DNA of 18,189 nt from CALBPI01 sp045110335 (GCA_045110335.1 JBGCGB010000029.1:1-18189), one strand, 5' to 3'; positions 1 to 7,816 are shown, counted from the first letter of the stretch. Translations and numbers: made by a program. The notes: generated by a model from the letters alone, not told the origin.

Positions 1-14
1 GCCGTATCGGTCAT
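1..14 (-). CDS. Start of a gene downstream of the sensor kinase, possibly its response regulator (partial)
   Basis: On the minus strand an ATG at 14-12 overlaps the TGA stop of the sensor kinase (13-11) in an ATGA arrangement, and the frame reads Met-Thr-Asp-Thr before the window ends. Four-base overlaps of this kind mark translational coupling in an operon. In BaeSR-like systems the regulator gene often follows the kinase, so a response regulator is the natural guess. Only four full codons are visible, so the identity is pure inference from context. Confidence 0.4.
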
Positions 15-1447
15 GGACGATTTCCTGATTCACTCGTGTTCGGGATCTGAATTCGGATCAACAGACCGCCAGTTTCTGCGTTGATGGCTTCGATCGTGCC
101 ATGGTGTGCGGCGACGATGGCTTTGCAAATGGATAAACCCAGGCCCGATCCGCCGGAGTCGCGGCTACGCGATTCACTGACCCGGAACAGTCGATCGAAC
201 AATCGTTCCAGCAGATGGTCAGGTACGCCCGGTGCCGAATCAGAGAACTCGATGACGATGTTGTGTGCTCGCGAAACACAGTCAACATGCAACGTGCCTG
301 GGCTGTCGGTGTAGCGCAGCGTATTCTCAAGTAGGTTCGTGAACAGTTGTTGCAGCTTGGTCGCATCCCCGACCATTGGAATCTGAGCCGGGTTGCATTG
401 GCTGGTTAATGCAATGCCGGCATCAGAAAAACGGTGATGGGCATTGTTGAGCGCGGTGTCTAGCAATACCGCGATATCTACCGTGTCTGTGTGAAGATGC
501 AGTTTCCCGGCATCATGAATGGATAATTCATGCAGGTCATTCACCAGCGCGCTTAACCGTGAGACTTCTGCTTGCAGTGATTGTCGCGTGCTGACATCAA
601 ACGTACGAACATTGTCTTCGATGGCGTCTAGCTCACCACGGAGGATCGCCAGTGGTGTACGCAACTCATGTGCTATGTCGGCCACCCAGCGTTGTCGCGA
701 TAGCCGGTCTTGTTCCAATGTCCTTGCCAGTCGATTGAAGTCGGTGGCTAGATCGCCCAGTTCATCAAGACGCGTTGCTTCGATGCGGGTTTCCAGTTTG
801 CCTGCGCTGATCGATCGCGTCCCCGCTGCCAGTGCGCGGATTGGCCGCGTTAGCTGTCTGGCAAAGACGGCCGAGATGCCCGCTGCAAACAAGAGCGCGG
901 CGATGGCGATCAGGTAAATCGATCGTTTTTGCTTGCTCGCAAAGTTTTGATCAATTTGCTTCGTCAGGGCTTGTTCTGTGACGAGGCTGATATAGCCGAT
1001 AATCTCACCTTCGAGCCGAATCGGTATCTGTCGTGCATTCGTCGGATTGTCAGGTCGACCGATCACAAAATTCTGATTGGCGTCTAGCAGCGCGGTGCGC
1101 TGCCCAAAGCCCAAACTGTCGCGCGGCGGTGGTGGTGCGCCGGGTCGGCGTTCTGGTCTGGCGCCAGGCCCAGGTCGTCTTCGCGGACGCGCCTCATCGC
1201 TATCGGGACGTGCCAACTCACTCCAGCGGCGTGGATTGTCCTCAAACAAAGCCCAACTCCCCTCGGACTGATAAACATCGACGAGTTTTTCGACGATGCT
1301 GCTCATTGCATCGGCTTCCTGTTCGGCGACGTATTCAAGAAAGCCGCGCTCAAAATTCCAGCGCGTGACCACAGCGTTGATGGTGAGGATGACAAGGCTG
1401 ACTAGCGTGATGGCCAGAAACAAGCGTGTCGCTATCGATATTCGCAT
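11..1447 (-). CDS. Membrane sensor histidine kinase, BaeS/CpxA-like (HAMP-HisKA-HATPase)
   Basis: Inner-membrane sensor kinase of a two-component system, 478 residues from the chosen ATG. Visible order: transmembrane helix at about 9-28, periplasmic sensor region to about 175, second helix at about 176-196, HAMP linker to about 247, then the H-box with phospho-accepting His260 (AHELRTPLA). The ATPase domain shows the N-box NLLENTLRY near 371-379, the G1 motif DSAPGVP at 403-409, and the G2 motif GGSGLGLS at 432-439. The periplasmic part contains an odd low-complexity stretch rich in Arg and Pro (about 78-109). An upstream TTG at 1504 would add 19 residues with no gain in signal structure, so the ATG at 1447 directly before the first helix is preferred, although no clear ribosome site precedes either. 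The stop overlaps the next gene. The signal sensed is unknown. Confidence 0.9.
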   Translation of the reverse strand: MRISIATRLFLAITLVSLVILTINAVVTRWNFERGFLEYVAEQEADAMSSIVEKLVDVYQSEGSWALFEDNPRRWSELARPDSDEARPRRRPGPGARPERRPGAPPPPRDSLGFGQRTALLDANQNFVIGRPDNPTNARQIPIRLEGEIIGYISLVTEQALTKQIDQNFASKQKRSIYLIAIAALLFAAGISAVFARQLTRPIRALAAGTRSISAGKLETRIEATRLDELGDLATDFNRLARTLEQDRLSRQRWVADIAHELRTPLAILRGELDAIEDNVRTFDVSTRQSLQAEVSRLSALVNDLHELSIHDAGKLHLHTDTVDIAVLLDTALNNAHHRFSDAGIALTSQCNPAQIPMVGDATKLQQLFTNLLENTLRYTDSPGTLHVDCVSRAHNIVIEFSDSAPGVPDHLLERLFDRLFRVSESRSRDSGGSGLGLSICKAIVAAHHGTIEAINAETGGLLIRIQIPNTSESGNRP

Positions 1448-1557
1448 ACCGGAAGAATACCAATTCACGTCGGCTTGCCGCGAAATTACACGCTTTCTCC
1501 ACAATTCAGGCAGGACAACTGAGGCTTTAGATTATCTGTTCAGGCGGTTTTTCGGGC

Positions 1558-1586
1558 AAAAGAAGGCCGCGCGATGCGCGGCCTTC
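1558..1586 (-). terminator. Rho-independent terminator of the EF-hand gene
   Basis: A perfect 11-bp stem (GAAGGCCGCGC, 1562-1572, with its complement at 1576-1586) closes on a three-base loop. On the minus strand it is followed by TTTT (1561-1558). It begins only 7 bases after the TAA stop of the EF-hand gene, so it should end that transcript before the kinase gene. Some read-through is possible because the U-run is short. Confidence 0.85.
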
Positions 1587-1593
1587 CCCGTGT

Positions 1594-1842
1594 TTACTCG
1601 TAGTCACGATCGCCGCGATCGAGCGCCGAGAACTCTTGCGGGTCGATGTACCCGTTAGCATCCTTATCGAGTTGTGAAAACTGATTCAAGACGTCGGCAT
1701 CCGCTTCAGCCTCCGTTGGGCTAATCAGGTAGTCCTGATCCTGGTCCAGCTGGCTAAACGTTTTGTCACCGTCATCGCCTTGCGCGAATGCTGCCGCGGT
1801 GGCACATGCCAGTCCCAGTGCTATCAGTGTAGAAATCTTCAT
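1594..1842 (-). CDS. Small secreted EF-hand (calcium-binding) protein
   Basis: An 82-residue protein with a signal peptide (1-20, hydrophobic core TLIALGLACATAAA, likely cleavage after AFA) and two canonical 12-residue EF-hand loops. Loop one is at 33-44 (D-Q-D-Q-D, Glu44 in the last position). Loop two is at 59-70 (D-K-D-A-N-G, Glu70 last). Acidic residues fill the usual 1, 3, 5 and 12 positions, so calcium binding in the periplasm is likely, though unproven. The ATG at 1842 is fixed by AGGAG (1854-1850) seven bases upstream; longer in-frame starts would bury the signal peptide. Paired EF-hand proteins of this size are common in Proteobacteria and mostly uncharacterised. It lies just upstream of the sensor kinase in the same direction but is separated from it by a terminator. 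Confidence 0.88.
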   Translation of the reverse strand: MKISTLIALGLACATAAAFAQGDDGDKTFSQLDQDQDYLISPTEAEADADVLNQFSQLDKDANGYIDPQEFSALDRGDRDYE

Positions 1843-2241
1843 GATCGCTCTCCTATCGTAGACGGGGTCATTCCCGTAACCACCCTGTAGCAAGAGGCTT
1901 GCCAAGTCGGTGTCAGCCCTTTGATAGCAATAGGCCTGCGGATTCGGTGTGCCAAAGCGGGTGATCTCGGCCGGCAAAGTTGCTGCTGACTGACGACAGT
2001 TTGATTTCGCCCATGGCTAGGACGGGCATGGATGCTGTTCATCAGCATGTCGCCAAGCGGAAACACCTCGCTCGGGAACTTTTCAGGAATCATTGGAAGC
2101 CCAGCGCTGTCTTGGACTTCGTTAATTGTTACAAGTTGTTGGTTCCCGGCGACGACCTCGTTTTAGGCTCACGGATGAAGACCTACGTTGGCATCGACTC
2201 GCCAAATCGAGCTTGAGCGTATGGTCGTCATTTGGGTCATT

Positions 2242-2260
2242 GCAAACGATTGCAGTTTGC
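2242..2260. repeat. Inverted repeat GCAAAC-N7-GTTTGC upstream of dapB
   Basis: Perfect 6-bp arms (2242-2247 and 2255-2260) separated by seven bases, about 130 bases before the dapB start. The size and spacing are like a dimeric repressor site, but a match of this length can arise by chance and no regulator is known. Confidence 0.3.
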
Positions 2261-2349
2261 CGGGCCAGAGTAATGATCTAACATCCATCAAGCTTCAGGA
2301 AATGCGATGGCAGCGGTTTTCATGTTGGCTTGATCGCGTACAAGCTTTT

Positions 2350-2363
2350 CGGGCCGTTGCCCG
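2350..2363 (+). other. Small leader hairpin just before dapB
   Basis: CGGGC-CGTT-GCCCG forms a 5-bp stem with a four-base loop, extendable across internal mismatches by CAAG (2341-2344) pairing with CTTG (2365-2368). It ends 12 bases before the AGGAAG ribosome site of dapB. It could influence translation initiation, but no lysine riboswitch or known leader was recognised. Confidence 0.25.
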
Positions 2364-2386
2364 TCTTGCAAGATTAGGAAGAATTC

Positions 2387-3148
2387 ATGAAAAAAGTAGG
2401 TATATCCGGTGCCAATGGCAAGATGGGACGCTTGGCGATCAGCGTTATTGAGGCCGCCGCCGACCTATCCATCGCCTGGCTGTACGCACCTGGGCGTGAA
2501 GGCCAGGAAATATCAGGATACAAAGTCGACGGCGACATCAGCAGCCTGTCCGACTGCGATGTTGTGATTGAACTCACTAACCCCGCTGCGGCCGATGAAA
2601 ATGTACCGCAATGGCTAGCTCGGGGTTTTGATCTGGTGATTGGTACCTCCGGTTTTACGGAGTCGCGTATCGCCTCACTAGAAGCGCAATGGTCAAATGC
2701 AGAAGCGAGATGTTTGCTGGTGCCGAATTTTGCGATCGGTGCTGTTTTGATGATGCGGTTTGCAGAGCAGGCTGCACCTTATTTCGAATCTGCCGAAATT
2801 GTTGAAATGCATCATCACACCAAACCGGATGCGCCGTCAGGTACGGCATTACACACGGCTGCTCGCATGGCCAAAGCACGCACCGGACAACCGCATTCGC
2901 GCGGCGAAGAAATCGTATCGGGTGCTTTGGGTGCCAACGTCGACGACATTCCGGTGCATTCGTTGCGTGTGCAAGGCGCGGCTGCGCATCAGGAAGTGAT
3001 CCTGGGTACCGTGGGTCAATATCTGACCGTGCGGCACGATACGGTGAGCTATGACTGTTTCTCGCCCGGCATGAAATTGGCGTTACAGCAGGTGAGCACG
3101 TTGGAGCCGGGTTTGACGGTGGGGCTCGAAGGATTGTTAGGCATCTAG
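2387..3148 (+). CDS. dapB: 4-hydroxy-tetrahydrodipicolinate reductase, actinobacterial-like type
   Basis: Cytoplasmic NAD(P)H-dependent enzyme of the diaminopimelate/lysine pathway, reducing 4-hydroxy-tetrahydrodipicolinate (the DapA product) to tetrahydrodipicolinate. The 253 residues show the N-terminal dinucleotide motif G8-A-N-G11-K-M-G14, the segment PNFAIG (113-118), and the signature E140-M-H-H-H-T-K-P-D-A-P-S-G-T. Within that signature His142 and Lys146 match the catalytic pair of the family. AGGAAG (2376-2381) sits five bases before the ATG. The length and the C-terminal half (IPVH..R, AHQEV, GLTVGLE..L) resemble the ~245-residue mycobacterial enzyme as I remember it more than the ~270-residue E. 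coli one. The gene is alone here, not in the common dnaJ-dapB-carA neighbourhood. Confidence 0.95.
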   Translation: MKKVGISGANGKMGRLAISVIEAAADLSIAWLYAPGREGQEISGYKVDGDISSLSDCDVVIELTNPAAADENVPQWLARGFDLVIGTSGFTESRIASLEAQWSNAEARCLLVPNFAIGAVLMMRFAEQAAPYFESAEIVEMHHHTKPDAPSGTALHTAARMAKARTGQPHSRGEEIVSGALGANVDDIPVHSLRVQGAAAHQEVILGTVGQYLTVRHDTVSYDCFSPGMKLALQQVSTLEPGLTVGLEGLLGI

Positions 3149-3185
3149 TGTTTTGCGGCTGCCGTGAATGGTCAGTTTGGCGGGG

Positions 3186-5282
3186 TTAACGCTTAGTGCC
3201 AAACTGTTCGTCGAGCGATTGATGCAGCGTATTTGCCGTGGGATTCCCCGGGAACCGGCTGATCATTTTTTCCGCTACTGCCAAAGCCTCGGCCCCTTTG
3301 CCATTATCTCGTAGTGTCGTTGCCAGCGCATAGGCGATATCAATGTCTTCTGGGAAATCTCTGGTCGCGTTGGATAGCACGTCAATGGCCACACCAGGCT
3401 GGCCGAAAGAATTCAGCGCCACACCATAGACATAAATGAACCTGGGGTTCTGCGGTGCAAGTTCTGAAGCACGTTGAAGATGGGCTAAAGCTAGTTGCTG
3501 CTGACCAGCTCTGACTTGCGATAGCCCCAGGGCGTGATGAGCGGGTGCAAAGTCATCGCCCACTTTCACTGCTTGCGCATACAAGGCATCGGCACGTCGC
3601 GAGTTGCCCATCGCGGTTTCGAAAGCGGCGAGGCCAAGGGCCGCCTCTGGTGTTGATAAGCGCGCAATCGCTGAGTCGCGATAGTCATTCGCGGCCGCGG
3701 CGAACGCTTTCGCGTTTTCATAAGAGAGCATTTGACGGTCGTCGACGAAAGCTAACGCCGCTTCGATTCGTACGCCACGTATGGGGTCGCTCAGCAAGTG
3801 CACGCCTTTTTCCCATCGTGTTGGCGCTGGTTGACGACGTAAGTTTCGAAGCGCCGCGATACGCAGCAATGGGTCGGGATCGTCCAACTGTTGCCACAAG
3901 GTGGTCTTCACTGCGGCGCTTTGGTCAGGCTCGAGCAGTGACACCATCGTCGCGCGGGCAATCGCGGGGTAATCTTCATTCGCGATGCCCTCTAACAAGG
4001 TTGCATTCGCGTCGCCTTCGCGACCCGCGGCAATGATTGCGCCGTAGTGCTCGGGATCTAATGCGGTACCGGGAAGCCGGAAGCTGTGATCGCGTCGTTC
4101 ATCAATGCCCATGTAAGTGGTCGCGGGCATATGGCAGCTGACACAGTCGCCGGTCTTCTCTGCGCTGTGGTCGGTCGATGCGAACTTGGCCGGTAGATGG
4201 CATTGTGAACAGGTGTCGTTCGGGTTTTTACCCGCATGCAGTTGTCCCGAATGCGGATTGTGACAATCACTGCACGTGACGCCTGCGCGATACATTTTGC
4301 TTTGCACAAAAGAACCGTAGACATAAACCTCATCTTGGATGCGCCCGTCCGCATGATAAAGATAGGTGTCCAGTAATGCGGGTTGATGTGTGTGGGTCAA
4401 TGAAGTGCCGAACTCATATTCTGGGCTGATGGGCGCACGCCTTGAGTGACATTGTCCGCAGGATTCGGGTTGTTGTTGCTTGCCGGCGGTGGTCGAGCGT
4501 TCGGCAATACCCGTCTTCGGATTCATGACCCAACTCACATCGCGTTGGTCATTGAGGTCTAGCGATAATCCGTAATGCTGCTTAAATACACCACGCTCAG
4601 CCTGGTCAATATGCTTAGCGCCGGGTCCATGACAAGCCTCACAGCCGACGGATACTTCCGAGAACCGAGTGTCGAAGGCATTCGAAGCCATGTCATAACC
4701 GACAGCCACATTGGTCGAGTGGCATTCGGCACATTGCGTATTCCAGTTGAAGAATCGTCCGGTCCAGTGAAGCGGATCATCGGGGGTAATGTGCTCGTTA
4801 CCGTACAGGTGATACCAGCGCTGCCCATTGTCCGATTTCGGTCGGTTGTCCCACGCAAACGACAGCGCTTGCAGGCGGCCATCTGCCATTGGGATCAGGT
4901 ATTGCTGTAACGGCGCTACACCAAAGGTGTGTGAGACTTCGAATTCCTCCAGCGCTCCGTCGCTGTTTTGAGTTCGAACGAAGTAAGCATCGTCACGCAT
5001 AAAAAATCGAGTCTCGTTGCCGAAGTAATTTATAGAAGCGTCGTCAAAATTGCCGGCAACGGTATCCGCATTTGCTGGCTGCATCGCTAACTGATGATGG
5101 GAGCCTTGCCACTGTTGGAAGGTATCCTGGTGGCAGGAGGCGCAGGCTTCGCTGCCTACAAACTGATCGCTGACCGTAGCAGATGGCGCCGGCGTTGGTG
5201 ATCTGGAACAGCCGACCAACAATAGGGTAAGCAATAGCGGCAGTGATCTTGTTGAGAGGGCATTGCCGCAGTGGTGGCGCAT
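3186..5282 (-). CDS. Seven-haem cytochrome c lipoprotein with HEAT-like and TPR repeats
   Basis: A 698-residue exported electron-transfer protein. A lipoprotein signal (hydrophobic SLPLLLTLLLVG then Cys25) predicts lipid anchoring. Seven CXXCH haem c sites start at Cys47, 184, 214, 275, 337, 358 and 380, and extra His residues nearby could be axial ligands. After the haem domain, residues ~430-530 look like HEAT-type helical repeats (DPDPLLRIAALRNLRR) and ~540-690 like three or so TPRs. This layout matches uncharacterised multihaem-TPR cytochromes; the haem part recalls the cytochrome c554-like group. The ATG at 5282 is chosen because it gives a normal-length signal peptide; a GTG at 5312 would add ten residues. 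Neither has a strong ribosome site. Its redox partner is unknown. It is divergent from a rhodanese gene and convergent with dapB. Confidence 0.88.
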   Translation of the reverse strand: MRHHCGNALSTRSLPLLLTLLLVGCSRSPTPAPSATVSDQFVGSEACASCHQDTFQQWQGSHHQLAMQPANADTVAGNFDDASINYFGNETRFFMRDDAYFVRTQNSDGALEEFEVSHTFGVAPLQQYLIPMADGRLQALSFAWDNRPKSDNGQRWYHLYGNEHITPDDPLHWTGRFFNWNTQCAECHSTNVAVGYDMASNAFDTRFSEVSVGCEACHGPGAKHIDQAERGVFKQHYGLSLDLNDQRDVSWVMNPKTGIAERSTTAGKQQQPESCGQCHSRRAPISPEYEFGTSLTHTHQPALLDTYLYHADGRIQDEVYVYGSFVQSKMYRAGVTCSDCHNPHSGQLHAGKNPNDTCSQCHLPAKFASTDHSAEKTGDCVSCHMPATTYMGIDERRDHSFRLPGTALDPEHYGAIIAAGREGDANATLLEGIANEDYPAIARATMVSLLEPDQSAAVKTTLWQQLDDPDPLLRIAALRNLRRQPAPTRWEKGVHLLSDPIRGVRIEAALAFVDDRQMLSYENAKAFAAAANDYRDSAIARLSTPEAALGLAAFETAMGNSRRADALYAQAVKVGDDFAPAHHALGLSQVRAGQQQLALAHLQRASELAPQNPRFIYVYGVALNSFGQPGVAIDVLSNATRDFPEDIDIAYALATTLRDNGKGAEALAVAEKMISRFPGNPTANTLHQSLDEQFGTKR

Positions 5283-5385
5283 CGCTTTATTAAATTCAAT
5301 CCTGATGGCCACAGTTTTGCATCTGAGTCAGGGCAGGGCAACTCTTCAGTTCCCAGCTGCTGTCGACTTTGCTACCTTTGCAGGC

Positions 5386-5937
5386 ATGCAAACATCGATT
5401 ACTAAAATAGGCTCGGCCATAATGACCGCGACGTTGATGATCAGCGGCGACAGCTTGGCTGATAATGAGAAGCTTGATGCGCTTCATGATGACATCGAGA
5501 GTGATTACGAATCGGTCGAGCATATCGGTGCTGATGCATTGGATGAGCTTGCGCAAGATAGGCTGATCGTATTCGATGTACGCGAGCCCGATGAGTTTAG
5601 GGTGAGCCATCTTGAAGGCGCGATTCGCATTGATCCCGATATTTCGGCTGATGCCTTTGTGGAGCAGTATGGTGATTTTTTGGCGAATCGCACCACCGTC
5701 TTCTACTGCTCAGTAGGCAGACGATCATCCATTCTCGCGGAGCGATTGGATCACGTCATTGAATCGCAGGGCGCCGTTGCCTCTTACAATCTTGTCGGTG
5801 GTATTTTCCGATGGCGTAATGATCAGCGCCCATTGGTCAATGCATCAGGCGTGACGGATGCGGTCCATCCGTACAATCGGTTCTGGGGTCGCCTTATCGA
5901 AGATAAGCAAGCGATTCGGTTCGATACAGAAGACTGA
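5386..5937 (+). CDS. Periplasmic rhodanese-domain protein
   Basis: A single rhodanese domain of 183 residues, predicted exported. Residues 1-25 look like a signal peptide (Lys7, hydrophobic core IGSAIMTATLMIS, likely cut after SLA). The domain shows VFDVREPDEF (62-71), HLEGA (75-79) and the active loop C108-S-V-G-R-R, so the catalytic cysteine is present. Sulfur transfer to an acceptor is therefore possible, though many such domains have other roles. The tail (HPYNRFWGRLIED) is typical of a group of uncharacterised exported rhodaneses. The start is chosen from the signal peptide; an ATG at 5422 is an alternative, and one at 5263 would run into the divergent cytochrome gene. Only about 100 bases separate the two divergent starts, suggesting shared control. 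Confidence 0.85.
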   Translation: MQTSITKIGSAIMTATLMISGDSLADNEKLDALHDDIESDYESVEHIGADALDELAQDRLIVFDVREPDEFRVSHLEGAIRIDPDISADAFVEQYGDFLANRTTVFYCSVGRRSSILAERLDHVIESQGAVASYNLVGGIFRWRNDQRPLVNASGVTDAVHPYNRFWGRLIEDKQAIRFDTED

Positions 5938-5975
5938 CGACCGCGAAACGGCCAGCATCATTGATCAACACGCCG

Positions 5976-7586
5976 CTATGCTGCGCGTGTCTTCTCAACC
6001 ACACCTTGCGATCGCAAATACTCTTCGTAGGTGCCGGAGAAGTCGATGATTTTTTCCGGCGTCATTTCGATAACACGAGTCGCTAAGGACGAAACGAAGT
6101 CCCGATCGTGACTGACGAAGATCAGCGTGCCCGCATAATTTTCTAAAGCAAGGTTGAGCGCTTCGATGGACTCCATGTCCAGGTGATCGGTGGGCTCGTC
6201 CATCACGATGATGTTGGGTTCCTGCAGTGCGAGTTTGCCAAACATCAAACGGCGTTGTTCTCCACCAGAGACTACCTTGACTGATTTTTCGCTATCGTCT
6301 TTCGAGAACAGCATTCTACCCAGCGTTGCTCTGATCAGTTGCTCCGGGGCACCTTTGGGTTGCCATTGCGTCATCCAGTCAAACAGGCTTATGTCTTTTT
6401 CGAATTCCGGCGCATTGTCCTGCGCGAAGTAGCCGGTTTGTGCGTTCTCCGACCATTTGACTTCGCCACCATCGAGCTCGATCTCATTGAGCAATGTACG
6501 CAACAATGTGGATTTGCCGATACCGTTCTGACCAAGAATAGCGACGCGTGAGCCGACCTCGATGGTTAAGTCTAAATCCTTAAACAAAGGTCCCTCGTCA
6601 AATCCTTTAGTAAGCGCGGTTGCTTCGACGGCGATGCGGCGGAGTGGTTTGGATTGCTCGAATCGAATGTAAGGGCTGACGCGATTTGACGCGACGATAT
6701 CTTCCAGCTGAATTTTTTCAAGTTGGCGTGCACGTGAGGTGGCTTGCTTGGCTTTTGATGCATTGGCCGAGAAACGGCTGACGAAGGCTTGCAGCTCAGC
6801 CATTTTGGCTTTCTTCTTGGCGTTGTCCGCATGCATACGTTCGCGCGCCTGCGTAGCCGCCGTCATGTATTCGTCATAGTTACCCGGGAATAATTGCAGC
6901 TTGCCGTAATCCAGATCGGCCATGTGCGAGCAGACACTGTTTAGAAAGTGACGATCATGCGAAATGATGATCATGGTCGATTTTCTGGTATCCAGAAATT
7001 CCTCAAGCCAGCGAATGGTATTGATATCGAGATTGTTGGTCGGCTCATCGAGCAGCAGGACATCGGGATCTGAGAACAAAGCCTGTGCCAGCAGCACGCG
7101 CATTTTCCAGCCCGGCGCAATTTCGCTCATGGGGCCTTCATGTTCGCTGACTGGTATGCCAATACCTTCCAATAATTCGCCGGCACGAGATTCTGCCGAA
7201 TAACCATCCATTTCCGCAAACTCTCCCTCAAGATCGGCCACCCGGATGCCTTCCTCGTCGCTCATTTCCGGCAAGGCGTAAATCCGATTCCGTTCCTGCA
7301 TGACCGTCCAGAATTTTTCATAACCCATCATGACGACATCGAGTACCCGATAGGCTTCGTAGGCGAACTGATCCTGCGAGAGCTGCCCGACCCGTGCATT
7401 AGGTTCGATGGAGACGTTACCCGCCGTGGGTTCCAGCTCGCCGGCTAGAATTTTCATCAGGGTGGATTTGCCACAGCCGTTGGCACCAATCAGGCCGTAG
7501 CGATTGCCATTGCCGAAGGTCGCGGATACGTTTTCGAACAGCGGCTTGGCGCCGAACTGGATGGATAAGTTGTTTGCGGAGATCAT
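5976..7586 (-). CDS. ybiT: ABC-F family ATPase YbiT
   Basis: Soluble ABC-F protein of 536 residues with two ATPase domains and no membrane part; the family acts on ribosomes. Domain one has Walker A GANGCGKST (34-42) and Walker B LLLDEPTNNLD (177-187), but in place of the usual signature the YbiT-type SEIAPGWKMR (154-163). The linker (about 240-300) is a basic helical arm. Domain two has Walker A GQNGIGKST (352-360), signature VSGGEQRR (439-446) and Walker B MDEPTDHLD (462-470). Asn of the common TNHLD is replaced by Asp467, while the catalytic Glu464 is intact. The overall match to E. coli YbiT as I recall it (about 530 residues) is high throughout. ATG start; no strong ribosome site. It is convergent with the rhodanese gene, 38 bases apart. 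Confidence 0.95.
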   Translation of the reverse strand: MISANNLSIQFGAKPLFENVSATFGNGNRYGLIGANGCGKSTLMKILAGELEPTAGNVSIEPNARVGQLSQDQFAYEAYRVLDVVMMGYEKFWTVMQERNRIYALPEMSDEEGIRVADLEGEFAEMDGYSAESRAGELLEGIGIPVSEHEGPMSEIAPGWKMRVLLAQALFSDPDVLLLDEPTNNLDINTIRWLEEFLDTRKSTMIIISHDRHFLNSVCSHMADLDYGKLQLFPGNYDEYMTAATQARERMHADNAKKKAKMAELQAFVSRFSANASKAKQATSRARQLEKIQLEDIVASNRVSPYIRFEQSKPLRRIAVEATALTKGFDEGPLFKDLDLTIEVGSRVAILGQNGIGKSTLLRTLLNEIELDGGEVKWSENAQTGYFAQDNAPEFEKDISLFDWMTQWQPKGAPEQLIRATLGRMLFSKDDSEKSVKVVSGGEQRRLMFGKLALQEPNIIVMDEPTDHLDMESIEALNLALENYAGTLIFVSHDRDFVSSLATRVIEMTPEKIIDFSGTYEEYLRSQGVVEKTRAA

Positions 7587-7745
7587 GTTGAAACCAGTAA
7601 TAACGGGGGATTTAGCCGGCGCATGCTACCACGTTCGGCTATTTTGGTCTGCTGGTGTGGCCTTTTGAGCCAGCAATCGTTGATGTACCGCGTGCAAAAG
7701 TTCAAGTCTGCTGATTGATGTCTGGAGGCGTTTCTTGCGTGGCAT

Positions 7746-7760
7746 ATTGCTATCGGCAAT
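7746..7760. repeat. Inverted repeat ATTGC-TATCG-GCAAT
   Basis: Perfect 5-bp arms with a five-base spacer, about 140 bases before the proposed MFS start. It is operator-like in size but short, so chance is not excluded. Confidence 0.3.
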
Positions 7761-7816
7761 GAAGTAATCCTAACTCCCGCATGCCATGTTGTGTCGTTAT
7801 CAGTCGGCTCGATAGG

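Larger units (their letters stand above)
1843..2386. other. Intergenic region between divergent EF-hand gene and dapB, no convincing gene
   Basis: About 540 bases between two divergent genes. Short open frames on either strand show no recognisable domain, no plausible ribosome site and no composition like the neighbours, so I read this as regulatory or decayed sequence. It should hold the leftward promoter of the EF-hand gene and the rightward promoter of dapB, but no hexamer pair stands out. Two structures are visible: an inverted repeat at 2242-2260 and a small hairpin at 2350-2363, both listed separately. Confidence 0.5.

Noticed and set aside
1980..2451. Two overlapping short plus-strand open frames before dapB
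   Set aside because: No family resemblance, no ribosome site, and the second runs into dapB in another frame.
3545..4036. Plus-strand open frame of 163 codons inside the multihaem cytochrome gene
   Set aside because: It is antisense to a gene with clear haem and repeat motifs, is rich in Arg and Ser as expected of a shadow frame, and has no recognisable domain or ribosome site.
5283..5312. GTG start at 5312 for the cytochrome lipoprotein
   Set aside because: It would place about 20 residues before the Thr-Arg-Ser end of the n-region, too long for a usual lipoprotein signal; the ATG at 5282 fits better.
5968..5990. ACACGC/GCGTGT hairpin at the ybiT-rhodanese convergence
   Set aside because: It contains a bulge, overlaps the end of ybiT and has no T-run on either strand, so it is not a credible intrinsic terminator.
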